Origin: Cohnella ginsengisoli
GTDB taxonomy: Bacteria; Bacillota; Bacilli; Paenibacillales; Paenibacillaceae
NCBI RefSeq assembly: GCF_029525555.1
Contig: NZ_JAPDHZ010000003.1
Coordinates: forward strand, 1,116,001-1,180,000
DNA length: 64,000 bases
Direction: 5' to 3'
The notes below the pieces were generated by a model that had not been told where the DNA came from, ran no database searches, and saw only the letters and a program-made list of their open reading frames with translations. How positions within the stretch are numbered: the first letter of the stretch is position 1; every line of letters starts with the position of its first letter. The translations under genes and the position numbers were made by a program. Positions 30,078 through 38,890 of this stretch are shown piece by piece.

Positions 30078-30548
30078 TTAAAGTTGATGAATCGCAAAGT
30101 CCTTCGCGCACTTCTCCATCAGCATGCAAAAGGATCGATTGTGCCCGACCAGAAAAGAAGAACAGTCGTACCTGCCGCGCGCAGGCTCGAAAGTGACCAG
30201 CAAGCGATGCTTCATGTATGCCATCGCCGCCTGCACGAACCGATCGGCCAGCGGAGTGGAAATGAATGTAATGTAGGCGTACAGGGAGTGATCCTCCGGC
30301 TCGTCGAGCGCGCTGACCCCTGCGCAGGAAAACTCCGTCGCGATCCCGATTCGCTTGAACTGCGTCAGCGCGCCGTGCAACTCCGCGTCGATCTCCGTTT
30401 GCCCGAGCCTGGCCGTCCGCTTGGCCCTCCGCCTGACCTTCGGCCGCTCCGTCCATTCGGCAAGCTCCGCTCGCCGTCTCCGCCACTGCAGGTCGGAATG
30501 CCGGCTGACGACGCGCTCGCCGGTGTCGCCGCTGTCTGCTTCGGCCAT
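30078..30548 (-). CDS. Uncharacterised protein with a TEFSCAG motif
   Basis: ATG 30548 is 8 bases from GGAGGTGAG. The 156-residue product has an Arg-rich, charged first half, then ALTQFKRIGIATEFSCAGVSALDEPEDHSLYAYITFIS and a C-terminal CSSFLVGHNRSFCMLMEKC segment. The FSCAG strand followed by a DHSLYAYI strand recalls small proteins that recognise a Cys-containing pocket, but I cannot name a family. It is isolated, facing an AraC gene. Cytoplasmic; function unknown. Confidence 0.6.
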   Translation of the reverse strand: MAEADSGDTGERVVSRHSDLQWRRRRAELAEWTERPKVRRRAKRTARLGQTEIDAELHGALTQFKRIGIATEFSCAGVSALDEPEDHSLYAYITFISTPLADRFVQAAMAYMKHRLLVTFEPARGRYDCSSFLVGHNRSFCMLMEKCAKDFAIHQL

Positions 30549-30693
30549 CGCCCTCACCTCCCGCTGCGTATGTCGTTCCTTTACCCCGTAGGCGATACTC
30601 AGACTTAACGAATCTCGCGTGTCGCGAGAGCAACTTTGAATTCATCGTTAGCGTCTAATTTAAGGAAACGATGGTAAGGGAGCCCGATTTCAT

Positions 30694-31335
30694 ATGATGA
30701 TTTTCAACCGATTGCTCGCCGTCGCGATCCTAGCGGGCGTTCTCGTGACGGCGATCGGCTGCGCATCTTCCGAATCGAATCCGAAAATGAATGCCGTTGC
30801 TACAGAGAGCGCCTCTATTATAGCCGATCAGACGATTCAGCCATCCACCTCGTCGGCGTCAGCCCCCATTGAGGCGTCGCAGGAGACTTCCGCATTTGCA
30901 TTAAAAGTAGGAGATGAGCTGCTTCATCTGCAGGATTGGGACGACCGCACGGATCTTGAAGGCCTGCTCGGCAAGCCGCTCTCGCAGAAGACCGAAGCGC
31001 TGAAAAACGCTGATACGCTCACCGGCTCATTCGTAAAGGAACTGACCTATGAAGGACTGCGCGTGGAGTTGTTCTCGCCTAAGCAAAACGGCAAATCCTT
31101 CTGGATCCTATCGATTGAAGCGACTGCGCAGCCCTATCGGACACCTGCGGGAATCTCCGTCGGGAGCACGGTTGCAGAGGTGAAAAAGACCTACCCGGGC
31201 ATCGCGATTGGCGATGGACGTACGGATCCGGATAACGCCGCTTACCGTCTAAGCGATAAGGACGGGCGAAATCTTGAGTTTGACGTCAAGGACGGAGCGG
31301 TCGCGGAGATTCGTTTGTTTTTCTTGATCCCGTGA
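30694..31335 (+). CDS. Hypothetical lipoprotein
   Basis: The 213-residue product starts with a lipoprotein signal peptide (LLAVAILAGVLVTAIGCASS; Cys23) and a Ser/Thr-rich linker to about residue 65. The mature domain (FALKVGDELLHLQDWDDRTDLEGLLGKPLSQKTEAL, then GISVGSTVAEVKKTYPGIAI and LEFDVKDGAVAEIRLFF) has two beta-alpha units. The GISVGSTVAEVKK type of motif is common in surface lipoproteins that may bind a ligand or inhibit an enzyme. Function unknown; monocistronic. Confidence 0.75.
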   Translation: MMIFNRLLAVAILAGVLVTAIGCASSESNPKMNAVATESASIIADQTIQPSTSSASAPIEASQETSAFALKVGDELLHLQDWDDRTDLEGLLGKPLSQKTEALKNADTLTGSFVKELTYEGLRVELFSPKQNGKSFWILSIEATAQPYRTPAGISVGSTVAEVKKTYPGIAIGDGRTDPDNAAYRLSDKDGRNLEFDVKDGAVAEIRLFFLIP

Positions 31336-31390
31336 GGGAATTAAGTCCTAAAATATGCATTTCAAAAAATATAGATTTATAGAACGAACA

Positions 31391-31426
31391 TAAAAACGCT
31401 AGGCTTTTATTTCTCCTAGCGTTATT
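31391..31426. terminator. Terminator after lipoprotein gene
   Basis: AACGCTAGG (31395-31403) pairs with CCTAGCGTT (31415-31423), with A-run before and ATTT after. Confidence 0.8.
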
Positions 31427-31547
31427 TCAACTGAAATACATCCTTAGGATCGCTGTAATATTTGAACGATGATGGATGCCCACTCTCCTGCCGACAGCGA
31501 TTGAAAGGTAATCAAACCCGGCAAATACCTACATGATAGGTGTCCAA

Positions 31548-31721
31548 TCAAGCATTTGGGGACCATTCACTTACAGCTACAACATGGCCGTCACTGTATT
31601 CTTTTACAATCTGTCCTTCTAATGTCTTATATACGATGTAACTATCATTGGCCTTCGCGTCTAACTTAGCGCGGTCGCCCGTTAGTTTAATGAGCTTTTT
31701 AAGATCTTTAATCTGATCCAT
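31548..31721 (-). CDS. Small hypothetical protein, 57 aa
   Basis: ATG 31721 follows GGTGAGG with 3-bp spacing. The sequence MDQIKDLKKLIKLTGDRAKL continues with a beta-rich half (SYIVYKTLEGQIVKEYSDG). It is charged, soluble and has no membrane segment. The codon use is lower in GC than its neighbours. No family is recognised. Position on its own between convergent terminator and the MFS gene gives no functional hint. Confidence 0.55.
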   Translation of the reverse strand: MDQIKDLKKLIKLTGDRAKLDAKANDSYIVYKTLEGQIVKEYSDGHVVAVSEWSPNA

Positions 31722-31797
31722 TGACCTCACCATCCAGGCACATTAGTTATATTTGCTTAAAATTATACCATACCGGCGCAGCAATCATTCCTCATAC

Positions 31798-32997
31798 TCA
31801 TTCAAGCGCCACGCCTCTCCTTCTCTGCCCCTTCATCGACACCGCGAAGCAAATCAGCAGCACCACGGCCGCTAGCGTATACGGCGCATTAATCTCGAAG
31901 TCGAACAGCACGCCGGCGACGATCGGTCCGACGATGTTGCCGAGGCTCGTGAAGGCGGAGTTGAGGCCCGCGACGTAGCCCTGCTGGTCCTTGGCCAGCT
32001 TGGACATCTGGGTGCCGATCGTCGGCCTCAGGATGTCGATGGCCAGGAACACGGCGAAGGTGACCGCGAAGATCAGCCAGAACCGGTGCACGAACAGCAT
32101 CAGCAGGACGAAGATCCCGGCGACGAGCAGACAGGCGGCGATAATCGGCTTTTCCCCGAACCGGTTCAGCAGCCAACTGAAGATCGTGAGCTGCACGACG
32201 GCGCCCGCGATCGAGCCGAACGTGATGACGAAGGCGATGTCCTTCGGATCGAAGCCGAACTTGTGATCGACGAAGAGCGAATAGATCGTCTCGAAGTTGG
32301 CGAGACCGAAAGACATGACGAAGACGATGACGAGGCTTAGGAAATAAGGCGCGCGATACGAATGCTTCAGTTGGGCCAGCAGACCGCTCCTCGGCTCGGC
32401 AACCTCGGCTTGCGACGCCTCGGTTCCTTTAGCCGGCAGCGACTCCTTGAGGAAAAGCAGCGTCACGATGGCCGCGACGATGCCGCCGACGCCCGCGGCA
32501 TAGAACGGCGTGCGGATGCCGAACTCGGCGAGATAGCCCCCGATGCCGGGACCGATGATGAAGCCGGTCGTGATCGAGGCGTTCACGTACCCCATGCCCG
32601 CGGCGCGCTCTTCGTCCGTCGTGATGTCCGCCGCGTAGGCCATGACGGCCGGCATGATCATCGCTGCGCTCAGGCCGCCGAGCGCCCGGGATACGAACAT
32701 CAGCGTCGGCGAATGCGCGATGCCGAACAAGCCTTCGGAGACAGCGAATATGAACATGCCGACGACGATCATCCGTTTGCGGCCGACCGTGTCGGACAGT
32801 CGCCCGGCCAGCGGCGAGAAGAGAAACTGCGCGAGCGAGAAAACCGCGATCGTCAGCCCCATCATGCTGCCGCTCACGCCAAGCTCGTTCATAAAGCTCG
32901 GCATGATCGGGATGACGAGGCCGATGCCGGTAAATACCAGGAACAGGTTCAGCATTAAGAGGAGCAGCGCGCCCTGTTGTTTAACTAAGATAGCCAT
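31798..32997 (-). CDS. MFS drug-efflux transporter (Bmr/NorA-like)
   Basis: The 399-residue protein has twelve predicted helices. Motif A reads FLFSPLAGRLSDTVGRKRMIVVG (residues about 61-83) and the antiporter motif C region AGMGYVNASITTGFIIGPGIGGYLAEF is clear, typical of DHA1 multidrug exporters. A second motif-A-like loop follows helix 8. ATG 32997 lies behind GGAGGACG. The gene follows a TetR gene on the same strand by 76 bp, with an operator-like palindrome in the gap, so it is probably induced by a drug-like ligand of that repressor. Substrate unknown. Confidence 0.88.
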   Translation of the reverse strand: MAILVKQQGALLLLMLNLFLVFTGIGLVIPIMPSFMNELGVSGSMMGLTIAVFSLAQFLFSPLAGRLSDTVGRKRMIVVGMFIFAVSEGLFGIAHSPTLMFVSRALGGLSAAMIMPAVMAYAADITTDEERAAGMGYVNASITTGFIIGPGIGGYLAEFGIRTPFYAAGVGGIVAAIVTLLFLKESLPAKGTEASQAEVAEPRSGLLAQLKHSYRAPYFLSLVIVFVMSFGLANFETIYSLFVDHKFGFDPKDIAFVITFGSIAGAVVQLTIFSWLLNRFGEKPIIAACLLVAGIFVLLMLFVHRFWLIFAVTFAVFLAIDILRPTIGTQMSKLAKDQQGYVAGLNSAFTSLGNIVGPIVAGVLFDFEINAPYTLAAVVLLICFAVSMKGQRRRGVALE

Positions 32998-33022
32998 TTT
33001 CTAACGTCCTCCATGTCGTTCA

Positions 33023-33039
33023 CGAATACTGAATATTCG
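33023..33039. promoter_or_regulatory. Candidate TetR operator upstream of MFS gene
   Basis: CGAATACTGAATATTCG is a 17-bp near-perfect palindrome containing AATACTGA, the same half-site found in the palindrome before the TetR gene (33704-33727). Confidence 0.6.
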
Positions 33040-33073
33040 TTCTAGATGCGGGCAAAAAAAAGGAAAGCGGCGG

Positions 33074-33671
33074 TCAGGCGATCCCATGCAGGAACACGTC
33101 CACCGCCAGCCGATAGGCCGCCAGCGCCTCGCTTCGCTCCATATGCCGGGCGTGCTGGCTCAGTCCGAACAGCAAGCTATCGAGAATCATGCCGAGCGCG
33201 GTCGCGTTCGTCGCCTTGAACTCCCCGGCGTCGATGCCCCCCCTGCAGCAGCCGCTTGTTGAAGTCGACGTACCCTTTTATCATCTGGCGGATCCGTTCT
33301 TCCACCTCCGAGCCTTTCTCGGCATTGTGATAGAACTCGTCGATCGCCTTGGTCAGCGGATGGTTGAGCTGCTCGAGCGCCAGATGCTCGGCCATGCCGT
33401 ACAACTTGTCGGCCGTCGTCGCATAGAGCGACTCCTTCGCGCGCCATGTCCCCTCCCACTCCCGGTCCCATTCCTCGACCAAGTGCAGGAACAGCCCTTC
33501 CTTGCTCTTGAAGTGGTAATAGATATTGCCCGCGCTGCAACCGGTCGCCTTCACGATCTCCTCGATCGCGGTCGCTTTATAGCCTTTCTTGATAAAGAGC
33601 GCCTTAGACGCGTCTGCGATTTTCTTCTTGGTCTGCTCGGTTTGAAGCTGCTTTTTGTTGATGGGAATCAC
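33074..33671 (-). CDS. TetR-family repressor (frame broken at a C7 run)
   Basis: The frame breaks at C7 33237-33243. Removing one base extends the product as LLQGGIDAGEFKATNATALGMILDSLLFGLSQHARH and it ends at TGA 33074, giving 198 residues. The N-terminal domain (YKATAIEEIVKATGCSAGNIYYHFKSKEGLFLHLVEEW) is a classic TetR helix-turn-helix and the C-terminal helices form the ligand pocket. It precedes the MFS pump on the same strand. Palindromes sharing AATACTGA lie before both genes, so I infer autorepression and control of the pump. Confidence 0.85.
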
Positions 33672-33703
33672 CTCGCTTCGGGACGAATGCCTGAATGCTG
33701 AAT

Positions 33704-33727
33704 AATACTGAACAATTATTCAGTATT
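33704..33727. promoter_or_regulatory. Candidate TetR autoregulatory operator
   Basis: AATACTGA (33704-33711) and TCAGTATT (33720-33727) form perfect 8-bp arms around an 8-bp AT-rich spacer, 33 bp upstream of the TetR start. Confidence 0.65.
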
Positions 33728-33800
33728 ATAGCGTGCGGGAGGCGGCGATTGCAATGGCGGCTCAAGCCAATCTGTAATCGCAGCTGCCCCTCCGTTTTAT

Positions 33801-34299
33801 TCAAACGTATTGGAGAACCCACTCTTTTATCCGAGCGGAAACTTCGGTTACATCCGTATCTGTCGTATCGATAGTCGGCATAGGCGGGTTATAGGCCTCG
33901 TCGGCAATCTCAAGCAATCGTGTCGCAAAGCTTTTGTGGTTTTGAATCTCTTCCTCCGGCCAATCCCTCTCACGCAAACGTTTCTCGCGGGTTTCTTCGT
34001 CACAATGCAGGTTTAGGTAATATACATGTTTAAAAAAAGGGATAGTCCGCGCATCTTTCAATATCCCAAGGCATCATGGTTCCGCATAGGATCGTCATGC
34101 GTCCGCTTTGAGCAATATTTCGCGCCACTCGAAGCCATATATTCCGATTTTTCTCCCAATCGTGCCCAATGAATTCATTCAGATGATCCGGGTCGAAAAT
34201 ATCAAAATCAGGCATCATTCTTCGTAGTTCATCGATGACATATGTTTTCCCTGAACCACTTGCGCCTGTGACGATAAATAAGGGCAACTGCCTTTCCAC
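33801..34299 (-). CDS. P-loop nucleotide kinase-like protein (frame broken at an A7 run)
   Basis: The frames join at A7 34032-34038 (ADYPFFKHVYYLNLHCDEE after removing one base), giving 165 residues. The Walker A motif is FIVTGASGSGKTYVIDEL near residue 8. FDIFDPDHLNEF and SGRMTILCGTMMPWDIERC follow as in small AAA_18/AAA_33 kinases, and CDEETREKRLRERDW forms the Arg-rich lid. It probably phosphorylates a nucleoside, a sugar or a drug; the acceptor is unknown. It is monocistronic and cytoplasmic. Confidence 0.75.
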
Positions 34300-34483
34300 T
34301 TTTGCATCCCCGCCTTATCTAAATTTATTGAATGAATGCCCGGATCGCTTCCATGAGCTCCATCGCGTAGTAGGTCTTCAAGCGAAGCCGAGGGCGAAAA
34401 ACTTCGTCGCACGGACGGAAGTTCGTTTACAATCAAGATAGCATGTGGAAAGGGATTCGAAAACAATGCGGGGAGGGACGAAG

Positions 34484-36279
34484 GTGCGGATGACGAGGGA
34501 GTCGGCTCCGGAGGAGCTGACGTGGAACCTGGCGGATTTGTATGCGGATCATGCGGCTTGGGAAGCGGCACTGGTCGAGATCGAAGGAATGCTGCCCGCC
34601 CTGCAGGCCTACCGCGGGAAGTTAGGGGGAAGGGGCGCTTACGGTTGCCGAATGTCTCCAAGCCCAGGAGACGCTGCACGTCAAGCTCGTGCGGGCTTCC
34701 ACGTACGCAAGGCTTCAGCAGGCGCAGGACGGGACGAATTCGGAATTTCAAGCGAATTCCGCGCGCGTGGGGGGATTTGATCTCCGCCGTTAATTCCTCG
34801 CTGGCCTTTATTCGCTCGGAGCTGCAGGGCATGCCGGACGGCCTGCTGGAGCGCCTTCTGGAGGAGGAACCGGCGCTTGGCGCGTATCGCAAAAGCTTGC
34901 TGGAGCTGATTCGAACGAAGCCCTATGCGTTATCCCCGGATACCGAGGCGGCGATCGCGGCGCTCGGCGAGGTTCTCGGCTCGCCGTATACGGTCTATCA
35001 GCGGAGCAAGCTGTCGGATATGACGTTCGCCCCGGTTAAGGACGGCGCCGGAGCGGAGAAGCCCGTGTCGTTCGCCTTATTCGAGGCGGACTATGAGGAG
35101 TCGCCGGACCCCGTGCTTCGCCGGGCGGCGTTCGAATCGTTTACGCAGACGCTGACGGCTTACCGGCATACGGTCGCGGCGGCTTATGCGACGGAAGTGA
35201 AGAAGCAGACGGTCTTGTCGCGGCTGCGGGGGTACCCCTCGGTCACCCATATGCTCCTGGAACCGCAAGAGGTCGAGCAGGAGATTTACGAGAACGTCAT
35301 TCATACCATTCGAATCGAGCTTGCGCCGGCGATGCGACGGTTTGCCAAGCTGAAGGCGCGGGTCCTTGGGCTGGACCGAATGCGGTTCTCCGATCTGAAG
35401 GCACCGCTCGATCCGGACTTCAGTCCCCCCGTCACCATCGAGGAAGCCGGCCGCCTGATTAAGGAAGCCCTGGCCGTGATGGGTACGGAATATTCGGACA
35501 TCATCCATGCGGCGCTTACGGAGCGATGGGTCGACTATGCGGACAATATCGGCAAGTCGACGGGGGCGTTCTGCTCCAGCCCTTACGGCGCGCATGCCTA
35601 CGTTATGCTGACTTGGGCGGACACGATGCGCAGCGTCTTCTTTCTTGCGCACGAGCTGGGTCATGCGGGGCATTTCATGCTGGCTGCGCGGGCGCAGCGC
35701 TACGTGAATTCCCGATCTTCTATGTTTTTCATCGAGGCCCCGTCAACTTTAAACGAACTGCTGCTCGCGCGCCACATCGTCAGGCAATCCGAGGACCCGC
35801 GTCTGAAACGCTGGGTGCTGCTGCAGCTCATAAATACCTACTATCATAACTTCGTGACCCATCTGCTGGAGGCGGACATGCAGCGCCGGGTATACGAGGC
35901 GGCGGAGCTCGGCACGCCGCTGACGGCGGCCAAACTGACTGCCTTGAAGGAAGCGGTGCTGCGGGAGTTCTGGGGAGACGCCGTGGAGCTGGACCCTGGC
36001 GCGGGTCTGACGTGGATGCGGCAGCCACACTATTATATGGGTCTGTACCCGTATACGTACGCAGCGGGTCTGACGGTGTCCACGCAGGTCGCGGCAATGA
36101 TCGAAGCGGAAGGCCAGCCGGCCGTGGACCGCTGGCTGCGCGTCCTCAAGGCGGGCGGCACGCGATCGCCGTTGGAGCTAACGCAGCTGGCCGGCGTCGA
36201 CATGAACAGCCCCGCGGCGATCCGGTCCGCGGTCGGATACGTGAGCTCCATCGTGGAGGAGCTGGAGCGGATGTTTTGA
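34484..36279 (+). CDS. pepF: M3-family oligoendopeptidase F (frame broken twice)
   Basis: GTG 34484 is 7 bases after GGGAGG; ATG 34490 is also possible. Frames break at G5 34625-34629 and G6 34769-34774; dropping one base at each gives a 597-residue protein reading GEGALTVAECLQAQETLHVKL and ARVGDLISAVNSSLAF, the normal PepF length. The zinc site FFLAHELGHAGHFML (HExxH) lies near residue 387, with the third ligand Glu in IEAPSTLNELLLA. It is a cytoplasmic metallopeptidase that degrades oligopeptides. It ends at a terminator next to array 2. Confidence 0.88.
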
Positions 36280-36285
36280 CAGAGG

Positions 36286-36317
36286 TCCCGGGGGGAACTG
36301 CTCCCGGGTTATTTTTT
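36286..36317 (+). terminator. Rho-independent terminator after pepF
   Basis: CCCGGG (36287-36292) pairs with CCCGGG (36303-36308), followed by TTATTTTTT, within 10 bp of the stop codon. Confidence 0.8.
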
Positions 36318-36333
36318 GTAGGAGGGCTGAGAC

Positions 36334-36530
36334 GTTGATCTACGTGCAAACTTCGGACTTAGATCTCCGGTGCACACGCCAGCTATTGATCTAGGTGCAC
36401 ACTTCGAACGCAAAATTCCAGCAGCCACGCCAACTGTTGATCTACGTGCACACTTCAGACTCCGATTCCGCACGAATGCTCGAACTATTGATCTACGTGC
36501 ATACTTCAAGCGGCTTCCCCTAAAAAAACG
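36334..36530. repeat. Tandem array 2: four units, exact 51-bp period
   Basis: RTTGATCTASGTGCANACTTC starts at 36334, 36385, 36436 and 36487, exactly 51 bp apart. First bases alternate G, A, G, A, again hinting at a 102-bp dimer. A partial extra copy (AGATCTCCGGTGCACAC) lies at 36361. The spacers between cores are much less conserved than the cores. The array occupies the gap between the convergent pepF and DoxX genes. Long open frames cross it on both strands but have no ribosome sites. Confidence 0.85.
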
Positions 36531-36559
36531 CGCCTGCATCCGTGAATGCGAGACGCGTT
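36522..36559 (-). repeat. Hairpin element ACGCGCCTGCATCCGT, copy 1
   Basis: ACGCG(C)CTGCAT pairs with ATGCGAGACGCGT after an A7 run, so on the minus strand it reads as a terminator with a T7 tail. A second copy with paired changes lies at 38680-38710. A further hairpin at 36673-36696 (AGCCCCCGCC/GGCGAGGGCT) follows the DoxX gene. Confidence 0.55.
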
Positions 36560-36715
36560 CCCTATGCGTTAGAAGAAAAGCCCCACCCGCGGTCCGCGAC
36601 CCGATGTTCGCAACCAGCACGGCGTGCGCGGGCTGACATCCTGGGGGGTCCTGTGGTGTAGGTACAACCAATAGCCCCCGCCTGACGGCGAGGGCTTGTC
36701 GATTACATCTACTTA

Positions 36716-37147
36716 TCACGCGCCGCCTGTCAGCAGCCTGCGCAGCCGTTCGTCCCGCAGCCAGAGCGCGCCCCAGACGATGACGGCCACATAGACCGGG
36801 AAGAGCGCATTCGAGAAAAGCGGTGCGTCGATCCTCACTTGCGCCGCCACTGCGCCGCCAAGGTAACCCGTTAGCAGCAGCGCGCCCAGGAAAGCGGTGC
36901 GCGGCACGATGTATAACAAGGTGGCCAGCAAGCTAAGAATGCCCATGATCGCCAAGTGGTGCTCGGCGAATCCGAGCTCGCGCGTCGCCTCGACGACCGG
37001 CGCCGGTCCGACGAGCTTGCCGAGCCCGTCGAATAGCATGAACAAAATCGCGATGCCGCCCAATACCCGCGCCGTCCAGCGCCTCGCGCTCGAGATATCC
37101 GCCCGATGCGCGGTTGCCTGCAAGTTTATTTCCCGTTCGATGATCAT
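36716..37147 (-). CDS. DoxX-like membrane protein
   Basis: The 143-residue protein has four predicted helices (VLGGIAILFMLFDGLGKL, HLAIMGILSLLATLLYIV, AFLGALLLTGYLGGAVAAQV, ALFPVYVAVIVWGALWL) and the DoxX_2-type pattern. Such proteins are often linked to oxidative or redox responses, but their activity is not settled. It lies 42 bp after the VOC gene on the same strand, so the two probably form an operon. ATG 37147 follows AAGGGATGA. Confidence 0.8.
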   Translation of the reverse strand: MIIEREINLQATAHRADISSARRWTARVLGGIAILFMLFDGLGKLVGPAPVVEATRELGFAEHHLAIMGILSLLATLLYIVPRTAFLGALLLTGYLGGAVAAQVRIDAPLFSNALFPVYVAVIVWGALWLRDERLRRLLTGGA

Positions 37148-37189
37148 GATTAATCATCCCTTCGATTATGATTTTGCGAGCCTGCGGAC

Positions 37190-37588
37190 TTATTGCTTCA
37201 CGATCTGCCAATGGATCCCGTACTTGTCCTCGACTTCTCCATGATGGCCGCCCCATGGCTGCAGCCCGAACGGGAACTTGACCGTCCCGCCGTCCGCCAA
37301 GTTCGCGTACGCCGCGCGTGCCTCGTCTTCGCCCGAGAAAGAAAGCGCCAGGGTGACGGCGCGTCCGCCGCTCGGCACCGTGACGTACGCGTCGGCCAGG
37401 AACAACAGGTTCCCGCCCGCCACCTCGAGCGCCAGATGCATCACCTTGTCCTGCATATCGGACGGCGTGCCCGGCATCTGGCCGAGCGTCATGACGGACA
37501 GAATCCGCCCGCCGAGCGCTTCCGCGTAAAAGCCCGCCTGCGCTCTTGCATCCTCAGAATGAATATAAGCGTTCAATTGTGCTTTCAT
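37190..37588 (-). CDS. VOC-superfamily (glyoxalase/PhnB-like) protein
   Basis: The 132-residue protein begins MKAQLNAYIHSEDARAQAGF with a beta-alpha-beta-beta-beta unit and a second unit ending PWGGHHGEVEDKYGIHWQIV, as in the PhnB/YjdN branch of the VOC superfamily. LGQMPGTPSDMQDKVMHLALEV carries the typical His. Members bind a metal and are often of unknown substrate. It is followed by the DoxX-like gene. ATG 37588 lies behind AAAGGGACG. Confidence 0.8.
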   Translation of the reverse strand: MKAQLNAYIHSEDARAQAGFYAEALGGRILSVMTLGQMPGTPSDMQDKVMHLALEVAGGNLLFLADAYVTVPSGGRAVTLALSFSGEDEARAAYANLADGGTVKFPFGLQPWGGHHGEVEDKYGIHWQIVKQ

Positions 37589-37679
37589 GTTTAACGTCCC
37601 TTTCGAATTTGGTTGGTTTGGCTGCTTCTATATAGGCGACGAACGGCTGACGACGGAATCGACAGACCGGCGAATTTTT

Positions 37680-37718
37680 TTTATAAAAAAAATCCGCCCG
37701 AGGAATTTCGGGCGGTTC
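37680..37718 (-). terminator. Terminator of the alpha/beta hydrolase gene
   Basis: On the minus strand CCGCCCGA/TCGGGCGG (37694-37715) is followed by an A/T-rich run including T8, 30 bp after the stop at 37751. Confidence 0.85.
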
Positions 37719-37750
37719 GCGCTAGGGATGAGTGAGATGCTTGTGCCGAA

Positions 37751-38545
37751 TTATCGGAAGAAATCCGCCAGTACGGGCGCCAGCGCGGCGGGCTTGACGA
37801 TGTGCGGCTGGCCGGGCAGCGTCCGGTGCTGCGCATTCGGGAGCGCCTCGGCGAGCGCCTCCATGCCATGGCGCATCCAGGCCGGGCTCTTGCCGCCGAC
37901 CGCGACCAGCGTGGGCGTCCGGACGGTCGACCATCGGTCGAGCGGCTCCTTGCGGCCCTGCTGCTGTTCGATCGTCAGCCGCGTATCGTACGGGAGCGTA
38001 TGCGCGACCGCCTTGAGCTTGGCCCAGGCCGGCATCAGCGGCATCATCGCCACGATGGGCGCGGGCAGGCCGACGCCTTTTCGCATGAACAGCTTGATCG
38101 CGGCGCCGCGCCGATCCTCTCGGATCAGCGCCTCCATCGCACGCTCATAGTCGGCAGGCACGGGCTCGCGGCTGTCGTCGGTCACGAACGGCGCCTCGTA
38201 CAAAGCCAGCTTCCGGATCGACGGCAGTCGCATCGCCGCATCGAGCGCCAACGCGGCGCCCGAGGAGATGCCGTACACATATGCTGATCCGCCCGCTTCC
38301 CGGATCAACGCGTCGATATCCTCGACCTCGCGCTCCGCCGCATAAGGCGCACGGTCGCCGCTCTCGCCGCGGCCTCTCCGGTCGTACTTGTACACGGTAA
38401 AATGCGGCTTCAGCAGCGCGGCCAAAGCGCCGTTGGGGCCGTTCGTCCGGCTGCACAGCGCGCCGTCAACTAATATAAGCGGCAACCCTTCGCCGATCCG
38501 ATCGTATCCGATCTTCGTGCCGTCCTTCGAAATGACTGTTTTCAT
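37751..38545 (-). CDS. Alpha/beta hydrolase
   Basis: The 264-residue protein has the fold's landmarks: YDRIGEGLPLILVDGALC at the oxyanion position (an unusual DGAL in place of HGxP), the nucleophile elbow AYVYGISSGAALALDA (GISSG, Ser near residue 94), the Asp in TPTLVAVGGKSPAWM and His in LPGQPHIVKPAAL. It is a cytoplasmic esterase-like enzyme of unknown substrate. It is divergent from an AraC regulator across a 345-bp region with repeats, which may control both. Confidence 0.8.
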   Translation of the reverse strand: MKTVISKDGTKIGYDRIGEGLPLILVDGALCSRTNGPNGALAALLKPHFTVYKYDRRGRGESGDRAPYAAEREVEDIDALIREAGGSAYVYGISSGAALALDAAMRLPSIRKLALYEAPFVTDDSREPVPADYERAMEALIREDRRGAAIKLFMRKGVGLPAPIVAMMPLMPAWAKLKAVAHTLPYDTRLTIEQQQGRKEPLDRWSTVRTPTLVAVGGKSPAWMRHGMEALAEALPNAQHRTLPGQPHIVKPAALAPVLADFFR

Positions 38546-38890
38546 AGCGTCCCCCCGATTGATATTGACCTCTATGAAGACGACGAGCGGGCCAGGCGTT
38601 ATTCGACAGCGCGGTCGTCAATTTTTTTAAAACTTCGACGGACGGGGAAGGAACCCTGCTTGCCGGCTTCCATAATAAAACGCGCCTGCATCCGTAGATG
38701 CGAGGCGCGCTCCATTCGGAATCATAGGGGAGCCGTTTGACATTCGGGAAGCATTTTTTGACATTCGGCGATGATGACGCCCGCCGGTTCGGATAGAATG
38801 GAACTTAGAAGAACTTAGAAGAGCTTAGAAGAGCTTAGAAGAACGATCATTTTCCAGTCGGCGTTGGCGCCGGCGCGAAAGGACTTGCGT
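38546..38890. promoter_or_regulatory. Divergent intergenic region with hairpin, direct repeats and a 10-bp tandem repeat
   Basis: From left to right the region holds hairpin copy 2 (38680-38710), a direct repeat TTGACATTCGG at 38737-38747 and 38758-38768 (21 bp apart, two helical turns) and four tandem copies of GARCTTAGAA at 38801-38840. The AraC gene starts at 38891 behind AAAGGAC. The two direct repeats have the spacing expected of an AraC-type binding site, and the 10-bp repeat could vary in copy number. Confidence 0.5.

Noticed and set aside
31430..31520. Minus-strand fragment FQSLSAGEWASIIVQI as an SLH-domain remnant
   Set aside because: Too short and only weakly similar; no start or neighbouring fragment supports it.
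36309..36719. Arg-rich protein across array 2
   Set aside because: It spans a terminator, the repeat array and a hairpin, and has no ribosome site.
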